From Whalleya microplaca (Eukaryota; Ascomycota; Sordariomycetes; Xylariales; Xylariaceae): 64,000 nucleotides of DNA. The DNA is taken from contig MU385727.1 in the NCBI GenBank assembly GCA_022497155.1, forward strand, positions 372,001 to 436,000, written 5' to 3'. The position numbers and the translations under genes are program-made. Below the pieces are notes generated by a model. It saw only the letters and a list, made by a program, of their open reading frames with translations, had not been told where the DNA came from and searched no databases. Below are positions 9,342-19,760 of the stretch, one piece after another. Each line of letters starts with the position of its first letter. The first letter of the stretch is position 1.

Positions 9342-11171
9342 ATGGCCCAATCAACAATCCCACAGCAAGTGCCCTCATCAGAGGAGAGCCATGGATCCAC
9401 CGTTGGAGCCAAGCTCGAGAGCGAGCAACGTACGCAACTCCACCACCACAACCCACCCCAACACTCTACCCTCCTCACCCCACAGTCATCAGCTAACAAG
9501 ACTCTAGAGGGTGGCTGCGCTCACGCCTGTCTCACGACCCCGCAGATGAGGAAATCCCCTCCTTCCAGGAGACCGCGCCCGCGCTCTTACGCATACGGCG
9601 TTGATGGGGAGGAGTACTACCCCATCCAGTCTGAATTCGACGCTGCGGAGCAGGGTGTGCCGCTGGACAAGGAGCACCTCTACCGCTCCTTGTTGCCGCT
9701 GTCGTGTCTCCCTGGCGGTGTCTCTGGGCGAGAGGAAGCGGACGCGGCCGCGCCCGGGAAAGGCAAGGCCCTCGCACAAGAGGAGGAACCCAAGCCGAAC
9801 CCTCCCGCGAACCCACGCCGCGACTCGCAGCGGCTGGGGCAGGCTCGGGAGACGTGGACGCGCGACATGGAGTCGCACATGGCGACGATGGCGGACGGCA
9901 AATCCAACGAGATCCACGCCGTCCTGGGCCACGTCTTCCACTCCATGTCGACGTACATCCAGAGCCTGGAGGAAGACGCCGTCGATGCTCCCCAGCCCGA
10001 GCAGCACGCCCGCCTCATCGAGGCCTTCAACAAGCAGCTGGACCGCCTGCGGACATTGGACGCGGTCGCGCAGGAGCAGCGCAACAAGGTTGTGCTCAAG
10101 AATGCCGAGCTGGAAGTGCGCGGCCGCAACTTGGTCAAGGACCAGCAGCAGAGGCAGGGACCACGGCCCGCTGTGGCGGCACCGCCGGTGCCCTACTACA
10201 ACCCCCACCAGAGCCCTAACCCTACTCTCGTGAATGGGAATGGGGGATGCCAGGGGTACGGGTACGGGTACGCGGTGCCTCCTCAGCCAGCTGCTGCGCC
10301 TCCGTACGCGCAGCCGTGGACCGCCACGCCTCAGCAGTCTCAGGCTTGGGGTCCCCAGATGGCGCTGCAGCCAGGCATGTCTGGGCCTGCTCCTTGGCGG
10401 CGGTCTTGGCCGATGATGTCTCGCCAGCATCAAGGGATCCAGCAAACTCCAGCGCCAGTGCCATTCCCTCCCTATCCGCAGCCCCCTCCCCAGGCCCAGC
10501 ACGCCTACATCCCCCCGCCGCCGGTCAACCAGGGATACTACGCCATGACGCCCAACGTCCCGCGCGGTCCCTACCCACCTCCGCCCCCGGCCACGCCCAC
10601 GCCCCCCGTCCGCGCACCACCTCCCCCTTCGCCTGCCCCTGCCCCTGCCTCTACTGGGCCACAGTTTCCCGTGGTCATCAACGGGACCACCTACTATAAT
10701 AAGCCAGTACAGCGGCGGGTCAGCGACACGCTCCATGTGGTCCTGGACGAGGCCCTGGATCGTGTCGTGCCGGCCTCGGAGGCAGAGGAGAGTGCCCTGC
10801 TGGGGTGTTTCAGGGACGCTGCTGGTGCGGGGAGTGGGAGCGGGAGTGGGAGCGAGACGCAGAGGGCGGAGGCGCGGGAGGAGGGTGGAGAGGCTGCGGT
10901 GAATGAGGATGGAGACGGGGATGCTGCTGGTGAGGAGGCTGCTGGCGAGGATGCTGCTGGCGAGGAGGCTGCTGGCGAGGATGCTGTTGGCGAGGGCGCT
11001 GCTGGTGAGGGGACTGCTGGTGAGGGGGATGAGGAGGACGCTGCTGCTGCTGCTGCTGCTGCGGTAGGGATGGAGAAGGGGAAGGGAAAGGAGGAGGCGG
11101 AGACAGGGCGGGGGTCGCCGTTCGTCTGGGTTTATGGAGATTGCCGGGACAGCCCTGGTGCTTGGGGGTAG
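9342..11171 (+). CDS. proline-rich protein with acidic repeat tail
   Basis: Single exon, 609 aa, no domain I recognise. In order: a polar N-terminus with a basic patch (RKSPPSRRPRPRSYAYGV, about 70-88); a helical, probably coiled-coil segment at about 190-270 (IQSLEEDAVDAP, EAFNKQLDRLRTLDAVAQEQ, KVVLKNAELEVRGRNLVKDQ); a long Pro/Gln/Tyr-rich low-complexity region at about 275-445; a short ordered patch containing FPVVINGTTYYNKPVQRR; and an acidic Ala/Gly/Glu tail with xAAGE pentapeptide repeats and an eight-Ala run. There is no signal peptide or membrane segment. The composition suggests a scaffold or RNA/chromatin-associated protein, but this is a guess. GC is much higher than in the surroundings, so antisense frames are open too. 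Confidence 0.7.
   Translation: MAQSTIPQQVPSSEESHGSTVGAKLESEQRTQLHHHNPPQHSTLLTPQSSANKTLEGGCAHACLTTPQMRKSPPSRRPRPRSYAYGVDGEEYYPIQSEFDAAEQGVPLDKEHLYRSLLPLSCLPGGVSGREEADAAAPGKGKALAQEEEPKPNPPANPRRDSQRLGQARETWTRDMESHMATMADGKSNEIHAVLGHVFHSMSTYIQSLEEDAVDAPQPEQHARLIEAFNKQLDRLRTLDAVAQEQRNKVVLKNAELEVRGRNLVKDQQQRQGPRPAVAAPPVPYYNPHQSPNPTLVNGNGGCQGYGYGYAVPPQPAAAPPYAQPWTATPQQSQAWGPQMALQPGMSGPAPWRRSWPMMSRQHQGIQQTPAPVPFPPYPQPPPQAQHAYIPPPPVNQGYYAMTPNVPRGPYPPPPPATPTPPVRAPPPPSPAPAPASTGPQFPVVINGTTYYNKPVQRRVSDTLHVVLDEALDRVVPASEAEESALLGCFRDAAGAGSGSGSGSETQRAEAREEGGEAAVNEDGDGDAAGEEAAGEDAAGEEAAGEDAVGEGAAGEGTAGEGDEEDAAAAAAAAVGMEKGKGKEEAETGRGSPFVWVYGDCRDSPGAWG
10918..11064. repeat. coding 15-bp minisatellite and GCT run
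   Basis: Seven degenerate 15-base units (GCTGCTGGYGAGGAK-like) encode xAAGE pentapeptides, followed by a GCTGCT run at about 11041-11062 encoding polyalanine. All units keep the frame. Confidence 0.8.
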
Positions 11172-11358
11172 GGGCATGGGCTGGATTGTAGTGGTTGCTG
11201 TTCTCCGTGTTATCAGTATCTGTAGATTTGGTGGTAGACAATACACACACGTATAAATCAAAAGTATTGGACAAAGACCTTGGACCGGGGTGGTCTTGTC
11301 TATGGTACTTTTGAATTATAGTGAATGTATCGCACAGCTTGGGAGTTCGTATAGTTGT

Positions 11359-12405
11359 CTATGATGGATAACCATGTACCCTCCTCCTATAATGGCGGTT
11401 GGAATAGCTGGGTCGATATACATCAGCTGTCCTTCGTCCTCTACCTTCAGCGTCTTCGGCTCCTAATCGCCTGCAGCGCGATGGATTGGCACGATAATCC
11501 ATTTCATCACCATCATCGTCTATCTGTCGCTTTCTGCTAGGGTACTGGACCTCACGATCCCAAGCCTCCAACGACCAGGGACTCCGCAGAAAGTTCTTCA
11601 GTTCATGCAACAGCAATTTCGTGTTGTCACGGCCGAGGAAGTCTTTCAGCATTTCTTCGGCCTGGCCCTGGCTCCCCTGGATATCGACCGTCTTGAGAAT
11701 CGCGATTATGTACTCGAGCAAGAACTCGGCATTGTTTGCGCGTCTCCTCGTCATGGCATCACCACTGGTCTGGGCCGTGGCAGGAGTGTGGAGGAATTCG
11801 AAGACTTGGAGCTCTCTCCTCAGCCAAGTGCGTGCTCTTGATACCATTTCAGGCTCTGCTTCGAATAGCTGAGGAGTCAAATCTCGATACCGGGACCTCC
11901 GATTCGAACCCACATGGAGGGAGTAGAGTTGGTTTCTGTAGACATTTTGACGGCGCAGTATGGCTTCGTCCTCAGTCACCCTTCGACTCGTTGGCTCCTC
12001 GTACCGTCGCCGGCGCGACCTTGGGGCCTCCTGACGCAGCCGGAAGACTTCAGCGCGAGTCTGTTCTTCTTGCCTCGCTGGTTCCTTCGGTCGAGGGACT
12101 AAGTAGGTTCGACTTGTTCCCTCTGACCCATCGTTCTGAAAGTCGTACCAGACCTCCTCGATGTCGCATTTACACAGGGGACATCTTGTCTGCTGCTCCA
12201 GCCAGCTAAGCAGGCAGAGATAGTCGAAATTCCGGTGCTTGCAAGGGCGCGCCTCGCAAGCTTCGGTGATGCTATCGAGGCAGATGACACAACATGCTTC
12301 GGTCGGTTGGTAGGCCTCAGAGGATTGGACCCTCGATGCTACTTCTGCTAGTGTATTGTGTAGCACTCTGGACTGGATATCGTTTGCATCAGCCTCTGTG
12401 TCCAT
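11359..12405 (-). CDS. RING-finger E3 ligase, TOPORS-like
   Basis: Single exon, 348 aa from the ATG at 12405; the frame is open further upstream but without an ATG. A C3HC4 RING lies at residues 39-78: C39VIC42, C55KH57, C64, then C75PLC78. Past a basic, Arg-rich linker, the C-terminal half carries SRARTWLRRELQVFEFL and EFLLEYIIAILKTVDI, with DNTKLLLHELKNFLRSPWSL. This resembles the region following the RING in TOPORS-type ubiquitin/SUMO ligases and in a conserved fungal RING family. The expected role is nuclear E3 ligase activity with an E2 partner. Its start faces the SLD2 start, 382 bases away. Confidence 0.85.
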   Translation of the reverse strand: MDTEADANDIQSRVLHNTLAEVASRVQSSEAYQPTEACCVICLDSITEACEARPCKHRNFDYLCLLSWLEQQTRCPLCKCDIEEVWYDFQNDGSEGTSRTYLVPRPKEPARQEEQTRAEVFRLRQEAPRSRRRRYEEPTSRRVTEDEAILRRQNVYRNQLYSLHVGSNRRSRYRDLTPQLFEAEPEMVSRARTWLRRELQVFEFLHTPATAQTSGDAMTRRRANNAEFLLEYIIAILKTVDIQGSQGQAEEMLKDFLGRDNTKLLLHELKNFLRSPWSLEAWDREVQYPSRKRQIDDDGDEMDYRANPSRCRRLGAEDAEGRGRRTADVYRPSYSNRHYRRRVHGYPS

Positions 12406-12787
12406 AGAGGGAAGCGAACATTGAATTGTTGCTGTTCGAAAGATGTCATGCACAGAATGAAAGCTGAGGCGATATCGATATCGGTATCTGTAGGCGCCGT
12501 GTCGGGTAAATACATATACATCATTGAAGACTAGACCCGCTTTTACTATATCGTCTTTACGGATTGTTGAATATAATTATGCCCCACCAGTCCCCACGAC
12601 GCGTCTTAATTGATTCCAGTCGCGGTTGAGTCGCGCGTTCATGCATTCTTTCTTGTACATCCGCTAACCTCTTAAGCAAACACATGTTCCCTGCATCTGT
12701 TCTGTAGAGGTCAATCAAGCCAATCAATTTTCTCAGTAGCACCAGCATTACTTTGATTTAGAGGACTTACCAAAATTTCGACTCAAC
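12406..12787. promoter_or_regulatory. shared promoter region, RING gene and SLD2
   Basis: The 382 bases between two divergent start codons must hold both promoters. I see no clear TATA box or named element; GATATCGATATCGG at about 12470 is a palindromic patch. Confidence 0.5.
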
Positions 12788-14318
12788 ATGGACGAAGCCG
12801 AAAGACAGAAATATGAGGCCACCTCTAGAGATCTGCGTGCTGATCTGAAGCGCTTCGAGGCCGACTGGGCAAGTCGCAACAATGGAGCAAAGCCAGGCCG
12901 CCAGGATATTAAAGCAAATCCAGAAATAGGTATACAGCCCAGTACACCATCAGCATAGCAAAGAGGTCTAACCATAAGAAATTCTAGCCCAGAAGTATAA
13001 GAAATACAACCAAGTCCGAGATATTCTCTCTGGAAAGCTTCCTCCTCCTAAACCCAAGGAATCTGCAAATGATCGCAAGCGCAAGACGCAAGAGACATCT
13101 GCGCAAACCCCTTCGAAACGATCAAGGCCGGTAGAGACGCCCTCGAAAGTCCGCTATCAAGACGTGGAGCCCGAACCCTTCGAGACGCCTTCATCACGAA
13201 AGCTCTTTAGCCCTGCCATACCTACTTCAATCGGCCCTACGCCCCAGAGGGATGGTCGTATCCTGGGTTTGTTCGATTTGCTAGTCGAGAATGAAGAGAA
13301 CAACACCCCCTCTAAGGGCAGATTCGGCGATCCTACCGAAGATGTCAAGATCCAAGCGACTCCGAGTAAGAAGGCGAATAGCGAGACGGACGATGCCGCG
13401 GCTGCAAGACTGGGTCGAACTCCAATGTCCACAAGCAAGCGCACGCTGTTCATGACGCCTCGTAAACCCCGAGAGGACAACGCCCTTGGCGCGAAGACAC
13501 CCAGTTCCGTGAGTAGGCTGCAATTTACCACGCCGTCCTTCCTCAGGAGAGCCCCTCTTCCGTCCGTAGACGAGAACAGCCTCTACATCTCCCCAGCGCC
13601 CCTCCGCCTGCCACGCAAGCCCCTAGGCCGCAGTCTCAGTAGCGTAGTCGCAGGCCTGCGGAAACTAGAAGAGGAGGCCCTCGACGACGACCTCGAAGCG
13701 CTACACGAGGCCGAGAACGAGGCGAACCCAACGTCCAAGCCTCCCGCGAAGAAGCCGACGAAGTCCAAGGAAGAAGAGGTCCTCGAGCCCGATAGCCAGG
13801 CAGCACCGCCGCAGCTTCTCGGCGGCTTCGACGATGAGGACCTCTATGACAGCCCGCCGGAGGAGGCACTGGGCCGCGATGGTCAGCCCCTGAGGGTCTA
13901 CAAGAAGAAGGGCCAGAAGCGCACCACGCGCCGCGTCAATATGCGGCCCACGCGCACGAAGCGGCTGGAGCTGCCTGCTGGTGAACAGGCTGAGGAAGAC
14001 GCCGAGGAATTCGTCCCTGAGACACAGGTCGATGCCACGAAGCCCGACAGCGACCCCGTGGATCTGGGCTCGGACTCCGAGTTCGATGACGCCGGCGAGG
14101 AGGATGAAGAGTTCACGGAGAAGAAGAGTCAGGATAAGAAGGCCAAGAAGGCCAAGAAACCAGAGAAGGAGAAGCCGGAGAAGAAGGAAGGCAAGGTCAA
14201 GAAGGCGGCGAAGAAGGTCAACGAGCTGGCACACGCGAACTTCAAGAGGCTGAAGCTGAAGAACCATGGTGCGAAGGGTGGGCCTGGATTCGGAAGCAGA
14301 TTCCGGCGGAGGAAGTGA
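12788..14318 (+). CDS. SLD2: DNA replication initiation factor Sld2
   Basis: Two exons, 12788-12929 and 12988-14318, with a 58-base phase-1 intron; 490 aa. The N-terminus (LKRFEADWASRNNGAKPGRQ, then AQKYKKYNQVRDILSGK) is the conserved Sld2/DRC1 motif shared with the RecQL4 N-terminus. The middle is packed with CDK-type SP/TP sites, e.g. ETPSK, ETPSSRKLFSP, GPTPQR, GRTPMS, FMTPRK and KTPSS. In yeast such sites create the phospho-binding surface for Dpb11 during origin firing. The C-terminal half is acidic, then strongly Lys-rich, ending in GFGSRFRRRK. The start is fixed by the short first exon: the longer downstream frame alone lacks the conserved motif. Nuclear and S-phase role are inferred from the family. 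Confidence 0.92.
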
Positions 14319-15920
14319 ACGGACTACTGCATTATCATCAGGTGGTAAAGGATCAATGAAGAGTACCGAAGCATTGTGCAAAAGGTTGCAGATGACCCCT
14401 TGCTCGATGGGAGACTTGTTCTTGCTGTTTGGGTTCTTCTGACCATACGAGGCTATATACGATGCTATATAATCCCGTAGCAAATCTAGTCTTCTGACTT
14501 AAAGCCATCTCAAGCCAGTTAACCTAGCCCCAGTATGATACTCAGTGCCCCTGAAGCCGTCTTAATTACACACCAGCAAGTCCCTACCCACACCACAGTC
14601 TCTTTCCTCATGCTATACATGTGGACGACCTCACTCCTCCTTCTCAAGTGCTTATATCACGCCACCTCCGTAAGCCATTAGCCCCGCGGCGGGACTCGAC
14701 ATACCCAGCACCCCAAGCCTCATTACGCGAGCGCGTCGCTGCGCTTCCCATCAGATCGGGGTGGCTCCCAGGAAGGCTGGCTGAGGATATTGATCACGTG
14801 GTGACAGATCCTGGACGTGGATGGTGGCAGTGGATTTAAGCAAGCTTCGCCCGAGGTCGAGAGAGGAGAAGGATCAAGGTAGAATTGGGTTATGTTCCTC
14901 GAGAATAATAAGGGCGTAATCATAGGTGGGAAAAACGACCTTATAAGAAACTTCCGAAAGAGGAAGGCATCTGTATTGGTGGAAGCATATCATAGCGCGA
15001 ACATCACGCCTGTTCTGCCTGTATGTCTATCTGATGAGTAGGTGAGTATGGCCCCTTTCTTCTGTACCGCGGGTCTACAGGTTGGTCATCGTGAGAGTGT
15101 GTGGTAGTTTACACGCATTTTCGAAGATACGATATTCACTCATCATGCACTCAAGCAGTAGCGCCTGCTCAACTCCTGTTGGATGGCTTAAGCCCGTCTA
15201 TGGTAGGTGATACATACGAATAGATCTTACTTGGGATGTTGTAAGAGGTGTGGTAGACGGTATCACGTAGTATCATGTTGCACGGGATCTATTCTAGGAA
15301 CATAGTCATCTTGGACCAGGACTAATGTGTCATCATCCCATTTTGACACCAAGTTCATCCAACAATGCCTTTCACAGCGTGATGTGGCAGTTGGTAAGAG
15401 CCCTATCCCTCAGCATAGGAATGCTCAGACAAAGAGAAGCGTAGGAGGCGACAGCCAACAACCAACTCACCAACATATTCCTGTCGTCCAAATAAGTAGC
15501 AAATGTTTGCTGTCGAATTTTTAGATGGTCTAGACCTTATCTGGGAGCGGATGACGAGTGACTTCCCTGCTGTGACTATATATGGTAGGCACATGCATCA
15601 TGAGACCTTCGAGCGGCATATCAAGATCCTGACATAGTTTTGCGGACATGACCTACACACTCGTTATGTCTACATATTGATCTCACTCTCTTTTCAGCGC
15701 AGCATCTTGACTGGTGTTAACCGAACCGCAACATCCAAAGCCCCATCATCGCCTCACTACCACAAGTCGTTGCACAGCAACACCCACACACCACCATAAA
15801 CCATCACACAAACACCACATTCGTTCGCATAACAATACCATCGCGCATCCAAACCAACTTCACCAAAATCCTCATCCGATTACAATCATTCATCAAATCA
15901 ACGTTCCCACACCATCCAAC
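14319..15920. other. intergenic
   Basis: No gene seen. Contains the SLD2 3' flank and, from about 15700, a C/A-rich leader (ACCACCATAAACC-like words) before the secreted protein gene at 15921. Confidence 0.6.
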
Positions 15921-16460
15921 ATGAAGGCCCTCACGCTCCTCCTCCCTCTCCTCCCTCTTCTCACCGCGCCCCTCGCAGCCACCACCACCACCCCCTCCGC
16001 GCTCGCGCCCCGCGCCGCCGCCACGGCCCTCGCAGACTGCACCGACGTACACCTAGTGCGCTACTCCGAACTGCACGCGACCTGCAGCACCGCCACCTCC
16101 GACGCCCCCGTGACATCCGTCCTCGACCTAGACACCTGCTTCGGCAACGACGCAGGCACGGTGACATACGCGCCGAATGGGCGCTTCAGCGAGGGCTGCA
16201 ACACCATCTGGCTCGAGACCGACAACGGCGACAACGGCGGCAACGGCGTGTACCTGGTCGGCAACGGCACGACGGAGACGGATGTGCAGGGGAGTATGGG
16301 GGCAATGACTCTCGGGGCCATGTGCCTCACGGGCGTGATCGAGAAGCTGCCGAATGATCCCAATACCATCGATGCGGATAAGGCGCTTCATAAGAGTAAG
16401 CTGCAACTTGGGCCGGATGTCATTCAGGTCAAGGATGGGAAGCTGGCTTGTCATTCTTAG
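15921..16460 (+). CDS. secreted cyanovirin-N-like (CVNH) protein
   Basis: Single exon, 179 aa. The frame is open upstream to 15714, but the ATG at 15921 opens a typical signal peptide (MKALTLLLPLLPLLTAPLAA). The mature part has six Cys and the two-fold rhythm of CVNH lectins: a first repeat (DCTDVHLVRYSELHATC ... LDLDTCFGNDAGTVTY) and a second (EGCNTIWLE ... KLQLGPDVIQVKDGKLAC). The idLdxCigNxdGxL-type signature is recognisable in both. An Asn/Gly/Asp-rich insertion sits in the second repeat. Family members bind mannose-rich glycans; here sugar binding is inferred, not shown. It would act outside the cell, e.g. at the wall or on a host or competitor. No clear partner among neighbours. Confidence 0.7.
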   Translation: MKALTLLLPLLPLLTAPLAATTTTPSALAPRAAATALADCTDVHLVRYSELHATCSTATSDAPVTSVLDLDTCFGNDAGTVTYAPNGRFSEGCNTIWLETDNGDNGGNGVYLVGNGTTETDVQGSMGAMTLGAMCLTGVIEKLPNDPNTIDADKALHKSKLQLGPDVIQVKDGKLACHS

Positions 16461-16830
16461 GAGAGGCAGGGGGGGTTCATTTCGAGAGGTGAGTGGCTGT
16501 CTGATTTGAAGGGGCGTTGGCGGGATGGTTTCTGACTAGTTCTAGGCTTGAACGTTCGGGTGTTGGAAGGTATCGCGGCCTGCTTCGCGAAAGCATGGTT
16601 GATTCTCTCTTTGGTACGGTTGTGTTTGAAATCAAGGTTTACGGCAGTTGAGTGCATCGAGCAACGCTGAGGTATTCATGGCATACGGTATATGGTTTCT
16701 TTTCGGTGGAATACGGTCTTCGCATTGCATTATGACAGTAGTCGGCGGGACAGACTGTTCTCTGGCTTAATAGGCAGTTCTATGAACATTGCATCTATAT
16801 GTTTAGTCGCGTCAGTCTTGTGAAGTCCAC
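16461..16830. other. intergenic between convergent genes
   Basis: The 3' ends of the CVNH gene and the rhodopsin-domain gene face each other; no further feature seen. Confidence 0.6.
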
Positions 16831-18182
16831 CTAACCTAAGTAACCCCTGTCAGTCCGAATGACCTCTAAATCGAACTGGGTAGTCTTTACTATGCCCCTC
16901 TGGGGATATTGAGGCCCGGGATAGTACTCTCTATCGAACTCGGTACGAATCCCCCTGGCATCCATGTAGTTCAGATCAATATTATCATCAACATGGGATG
17001 GGTTGCTGCTGCCTGCGTCGTTGGTTCTCATCCAGCCTGAACGACTACCGATATACTTCTGCAAATGGGAAGGGCTTGCGGAGACCTCGGTTTTCGTGCC
17101 AAGTCTACCATGTATCAGTGGCCATAGTGCCGGTGCCGAGGCTCCGATGATGGCTAAGTTTACCTCGATTGCCGAAAACGTGAACGTGATAGAGTAGGAT
17201 CCGTCGGGTCCAGGGTTTATGAAAGCTTTGTTGAGGTAGTACATACGGACGCAGCTGACCGCAGTGACTCTTTATTGGTATAATGATGTTAGCCTCGCCG
17301 ACTTGATCACTAGCTATGGGGCGTATACAGGATATGTCTCAATATCAGACGCCTACGTGGGCAGGAAAAGACTGAGATAAACTTACATAAAACCCAAGCC
17401 AAATACCGCCATCAGACTAAGTTTCCTCCGTGTACTCATCCGCAGATAGGTAAAAACACAGAATGGCAGTACAAGCGCCAATAGATCCGTGAGGACTGAC
17501 AGGCCACTGGTTGTTAACATGAAAATGCGGCTGTTGATACAGTGAGGGTGAGCCGGGTCCCAGGCCTGGTCCACCGGCTTGCATTGGAATATCACAACAA
17601 AGATTATAGCTATCATCAATGCCGTAATAAAGGCGATCGTGCTCCAGATGATGTAGCGCACCAGGCTTATGACGCCGGCAAATCGAAGTATGAATACTAG
17701 GACGGATATCTTCACGAGGGCCAGTATAGGGTTGTACACCGTGCCCATTGCGTATGCCCATTTTAAAGCTTCCACAAAGTCGGCATCATGAGGGATGTTC
17801 CAGGCGTGAATACCAATAAACTCCAATCTCATAACTAGGTACATAGCGGTCAGCTTTTCCACTGGCATTCTTTTATCACAGACCGGATAGCTGGATTGCA
17901 CTTACCAGTGATGGATGTTATGGCCAAAGCAATGCTGAAAACCATAGCAATGCAAACCAGTATGTCATCTAAACAGCAAGTTTTGTTATGTCAGCATGAA
18001 TTTAAGTCTCATCTATTCCTAGGGGTTTGAATTGCCATTCTCGACTTACCCCAGCCCACATTGTTCGAAGTAATTCGAACATAGAGTCTCAATAATATCG
18101 TGAAAAAAGCTATTGAAGGGAAGGCGATCTCTAGCGCAATACCCGCGTTCTGCAATCCGCTACTAGGCAACTGGGATGACAT
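16831..18182 (-). CDS. rhodopsin-domain (SAT4/PTH11-like) integral membrane protein
   Basis: Four exons: 18182-18050, 17968-17906, 17834-17387 and 17269-16831; all junction phases agree, giving 360 aa. It starts MSSQLPSSGLQNAGIALEIA and has seven hydrophobic segments. Family hallmarks are present: GWDDILVCIAM across junction 1, a GIHAWNIPHD loop, ALKWAYAMGTVYNPILALVK, IFQCKPVDQAWDP and CINSRIFM, and GLGFIVTAVSCVRMYYL across the last intron. These fungal proteins are seven-transmembrane, and only some act as receptors (Pth11). There is no N-terminal CFEM domain. The cytoplasmic tail after residue about 270 is polar and unstructured. Ligand and pathway unknown. Confidence 0.9.
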
Positions 18183-19760
18183 GTTGAATCATGAGGTCTT
18201 TGTGCAGATCCAATGATCAGGTTGGCGGTGGGGGGGTTTTATGCTGAATCTTCAAAGAACATACATTTTCGTATAGACCTTTGTCAAATAGCGGTCGGAG
18301 TACCAACAAGCAAGGCGTAAATACGAGGATCGAAGCTAGCTCTAACCTCGAGGCTTTATACAGAGCTATAGTTTGCTATTTGGCCAATTCCAACCCCCAA
18401 CCCTTGAACTTTCAGATAGGCACACTCGAGCATATGCAGTTGCTTTTGAGTTTCCCGGAACGCCATATCTGCACGAAATTCTATTAAACTATGCCATCTT
18501 CAGTCTGCGCTATATCGTACAAACCCATCCTGTGTTACCTTCAGATGTGGCAGCGCTTAATTTGCTAGGATGGATGTAAAACACAAATCGAGCTAAGAAC
18601 AGTAGCATGTAATACACGCAATAGTCCCGTGTTGAGTGCTGAGTGTTTCTTTTTTCGGTGATCTTCAGGAATGTTAGGTGTTGGACACTTAGTTTCTGCT
18701 TCCCGGATGGCTGCATGAGTGTTTCGGTTCGTGATATTCCGTAAACTTATTACTGAAAACTGAGACAAAATGATATTTAGGCAGGTAAGTTTTAGTCTTG
18801 TTCAGGATCCACATCTTCATAACCCTAAGAGGGGCTTCTAATAAGTCAAGTTCAATCACAAAACGTGATCGCGAGTGTTTGCAATTTCTGCAACATGCGG
18901 GTCTGATGTGGTACTTTGCGGACTTGTGTGAGGTCGGCAAAGGAGCTAGGAAACATCCGAATAGCCCCGGACGGAAGTCAGGTCAGTATCACTACTGCGT
19001 AAGGTAGAATGGAGATAGAGATCCGGGGAACCCTGGTAAAACTAGCGACCCAGCGCCACGGATAACCCCCAACAGTCGAGGCTCAAATACCAATTACATT
19101 GATGGAGACTTCAGAAAGTCTATAGGTTCTCATTCAGTAGCATGCAGTTGATTATTAACTAAAGGTAAATTGAGATAAACGAAGACAAGTTTTAAGAATC
19201 ATAAGACCGAGTTTCCTATGTGACCAGACTTCGAAGCTGTCTGTTTCTGTTATTTAATGCTACTAAACTACAAACGGGAAGGTAAATGTAAATGGTTAAG
19301 ACGTGACTATGATGACATGCCAGAGACGCATGTATGGGAAAATCAGATCAGCAAAAGGGATAGAAATCCCGCGTCGTTGCTCCAACTTTACTGGCTACCA
19401 CTCTGTCGGGTCGCAAAAACAACCATCTATTGGTGCTCGGGTAAGTTCCGGTGCACAACAGGTCGGCATACACGGTCATTCGGCATGTAATATATCAGAT
19501 ACCATCTACGCATTAGTCTTGGAAGATATGTCGCCAGACGACTACTGTTTGTTGGTTACTGTATAACATATTACCCACAGATGGTCACTAATAAACTATA
19601 GTTGGCTGGATCTCACTCCAGCAGTCTGGGTGTACTAGAAAAGACGAATGGATGTTCTATTAGAAAGCAAACACACTCCGTAAAGTTTCTCTCTTTGATA
19701 TGTGACCGCTCCCAATCTTAGGTCTATCGCAATCCAAATTCATCAAGGTGTCTTGATAAT
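18183..19760. other. intergenic, AT-rich
   Basis: Divergent 5' flanks of the rhodopsin-domain gene and the FAD oxidase. Short overlapping frames on both strands at 18.3-19.5 kb show no domain or splice structure. Nothing else seen. Confidence 0.55.

Noticed and set aside
9504..11261. Long minus-strand frame of 585 codons opposite the proline-rich gene
   Set aside because: Arg/Leu/Pro-rich mirror composition caused by high-GC third positions of the plus-strand gene; no ATG context or domain.
13701..14483. Leu-rich minus-strand frame opposite SLD2
   Set aside because: Shadow of the Glu/Lys-rich Sld2 C-terminus, which reads as Leu/Phe on the other strand.
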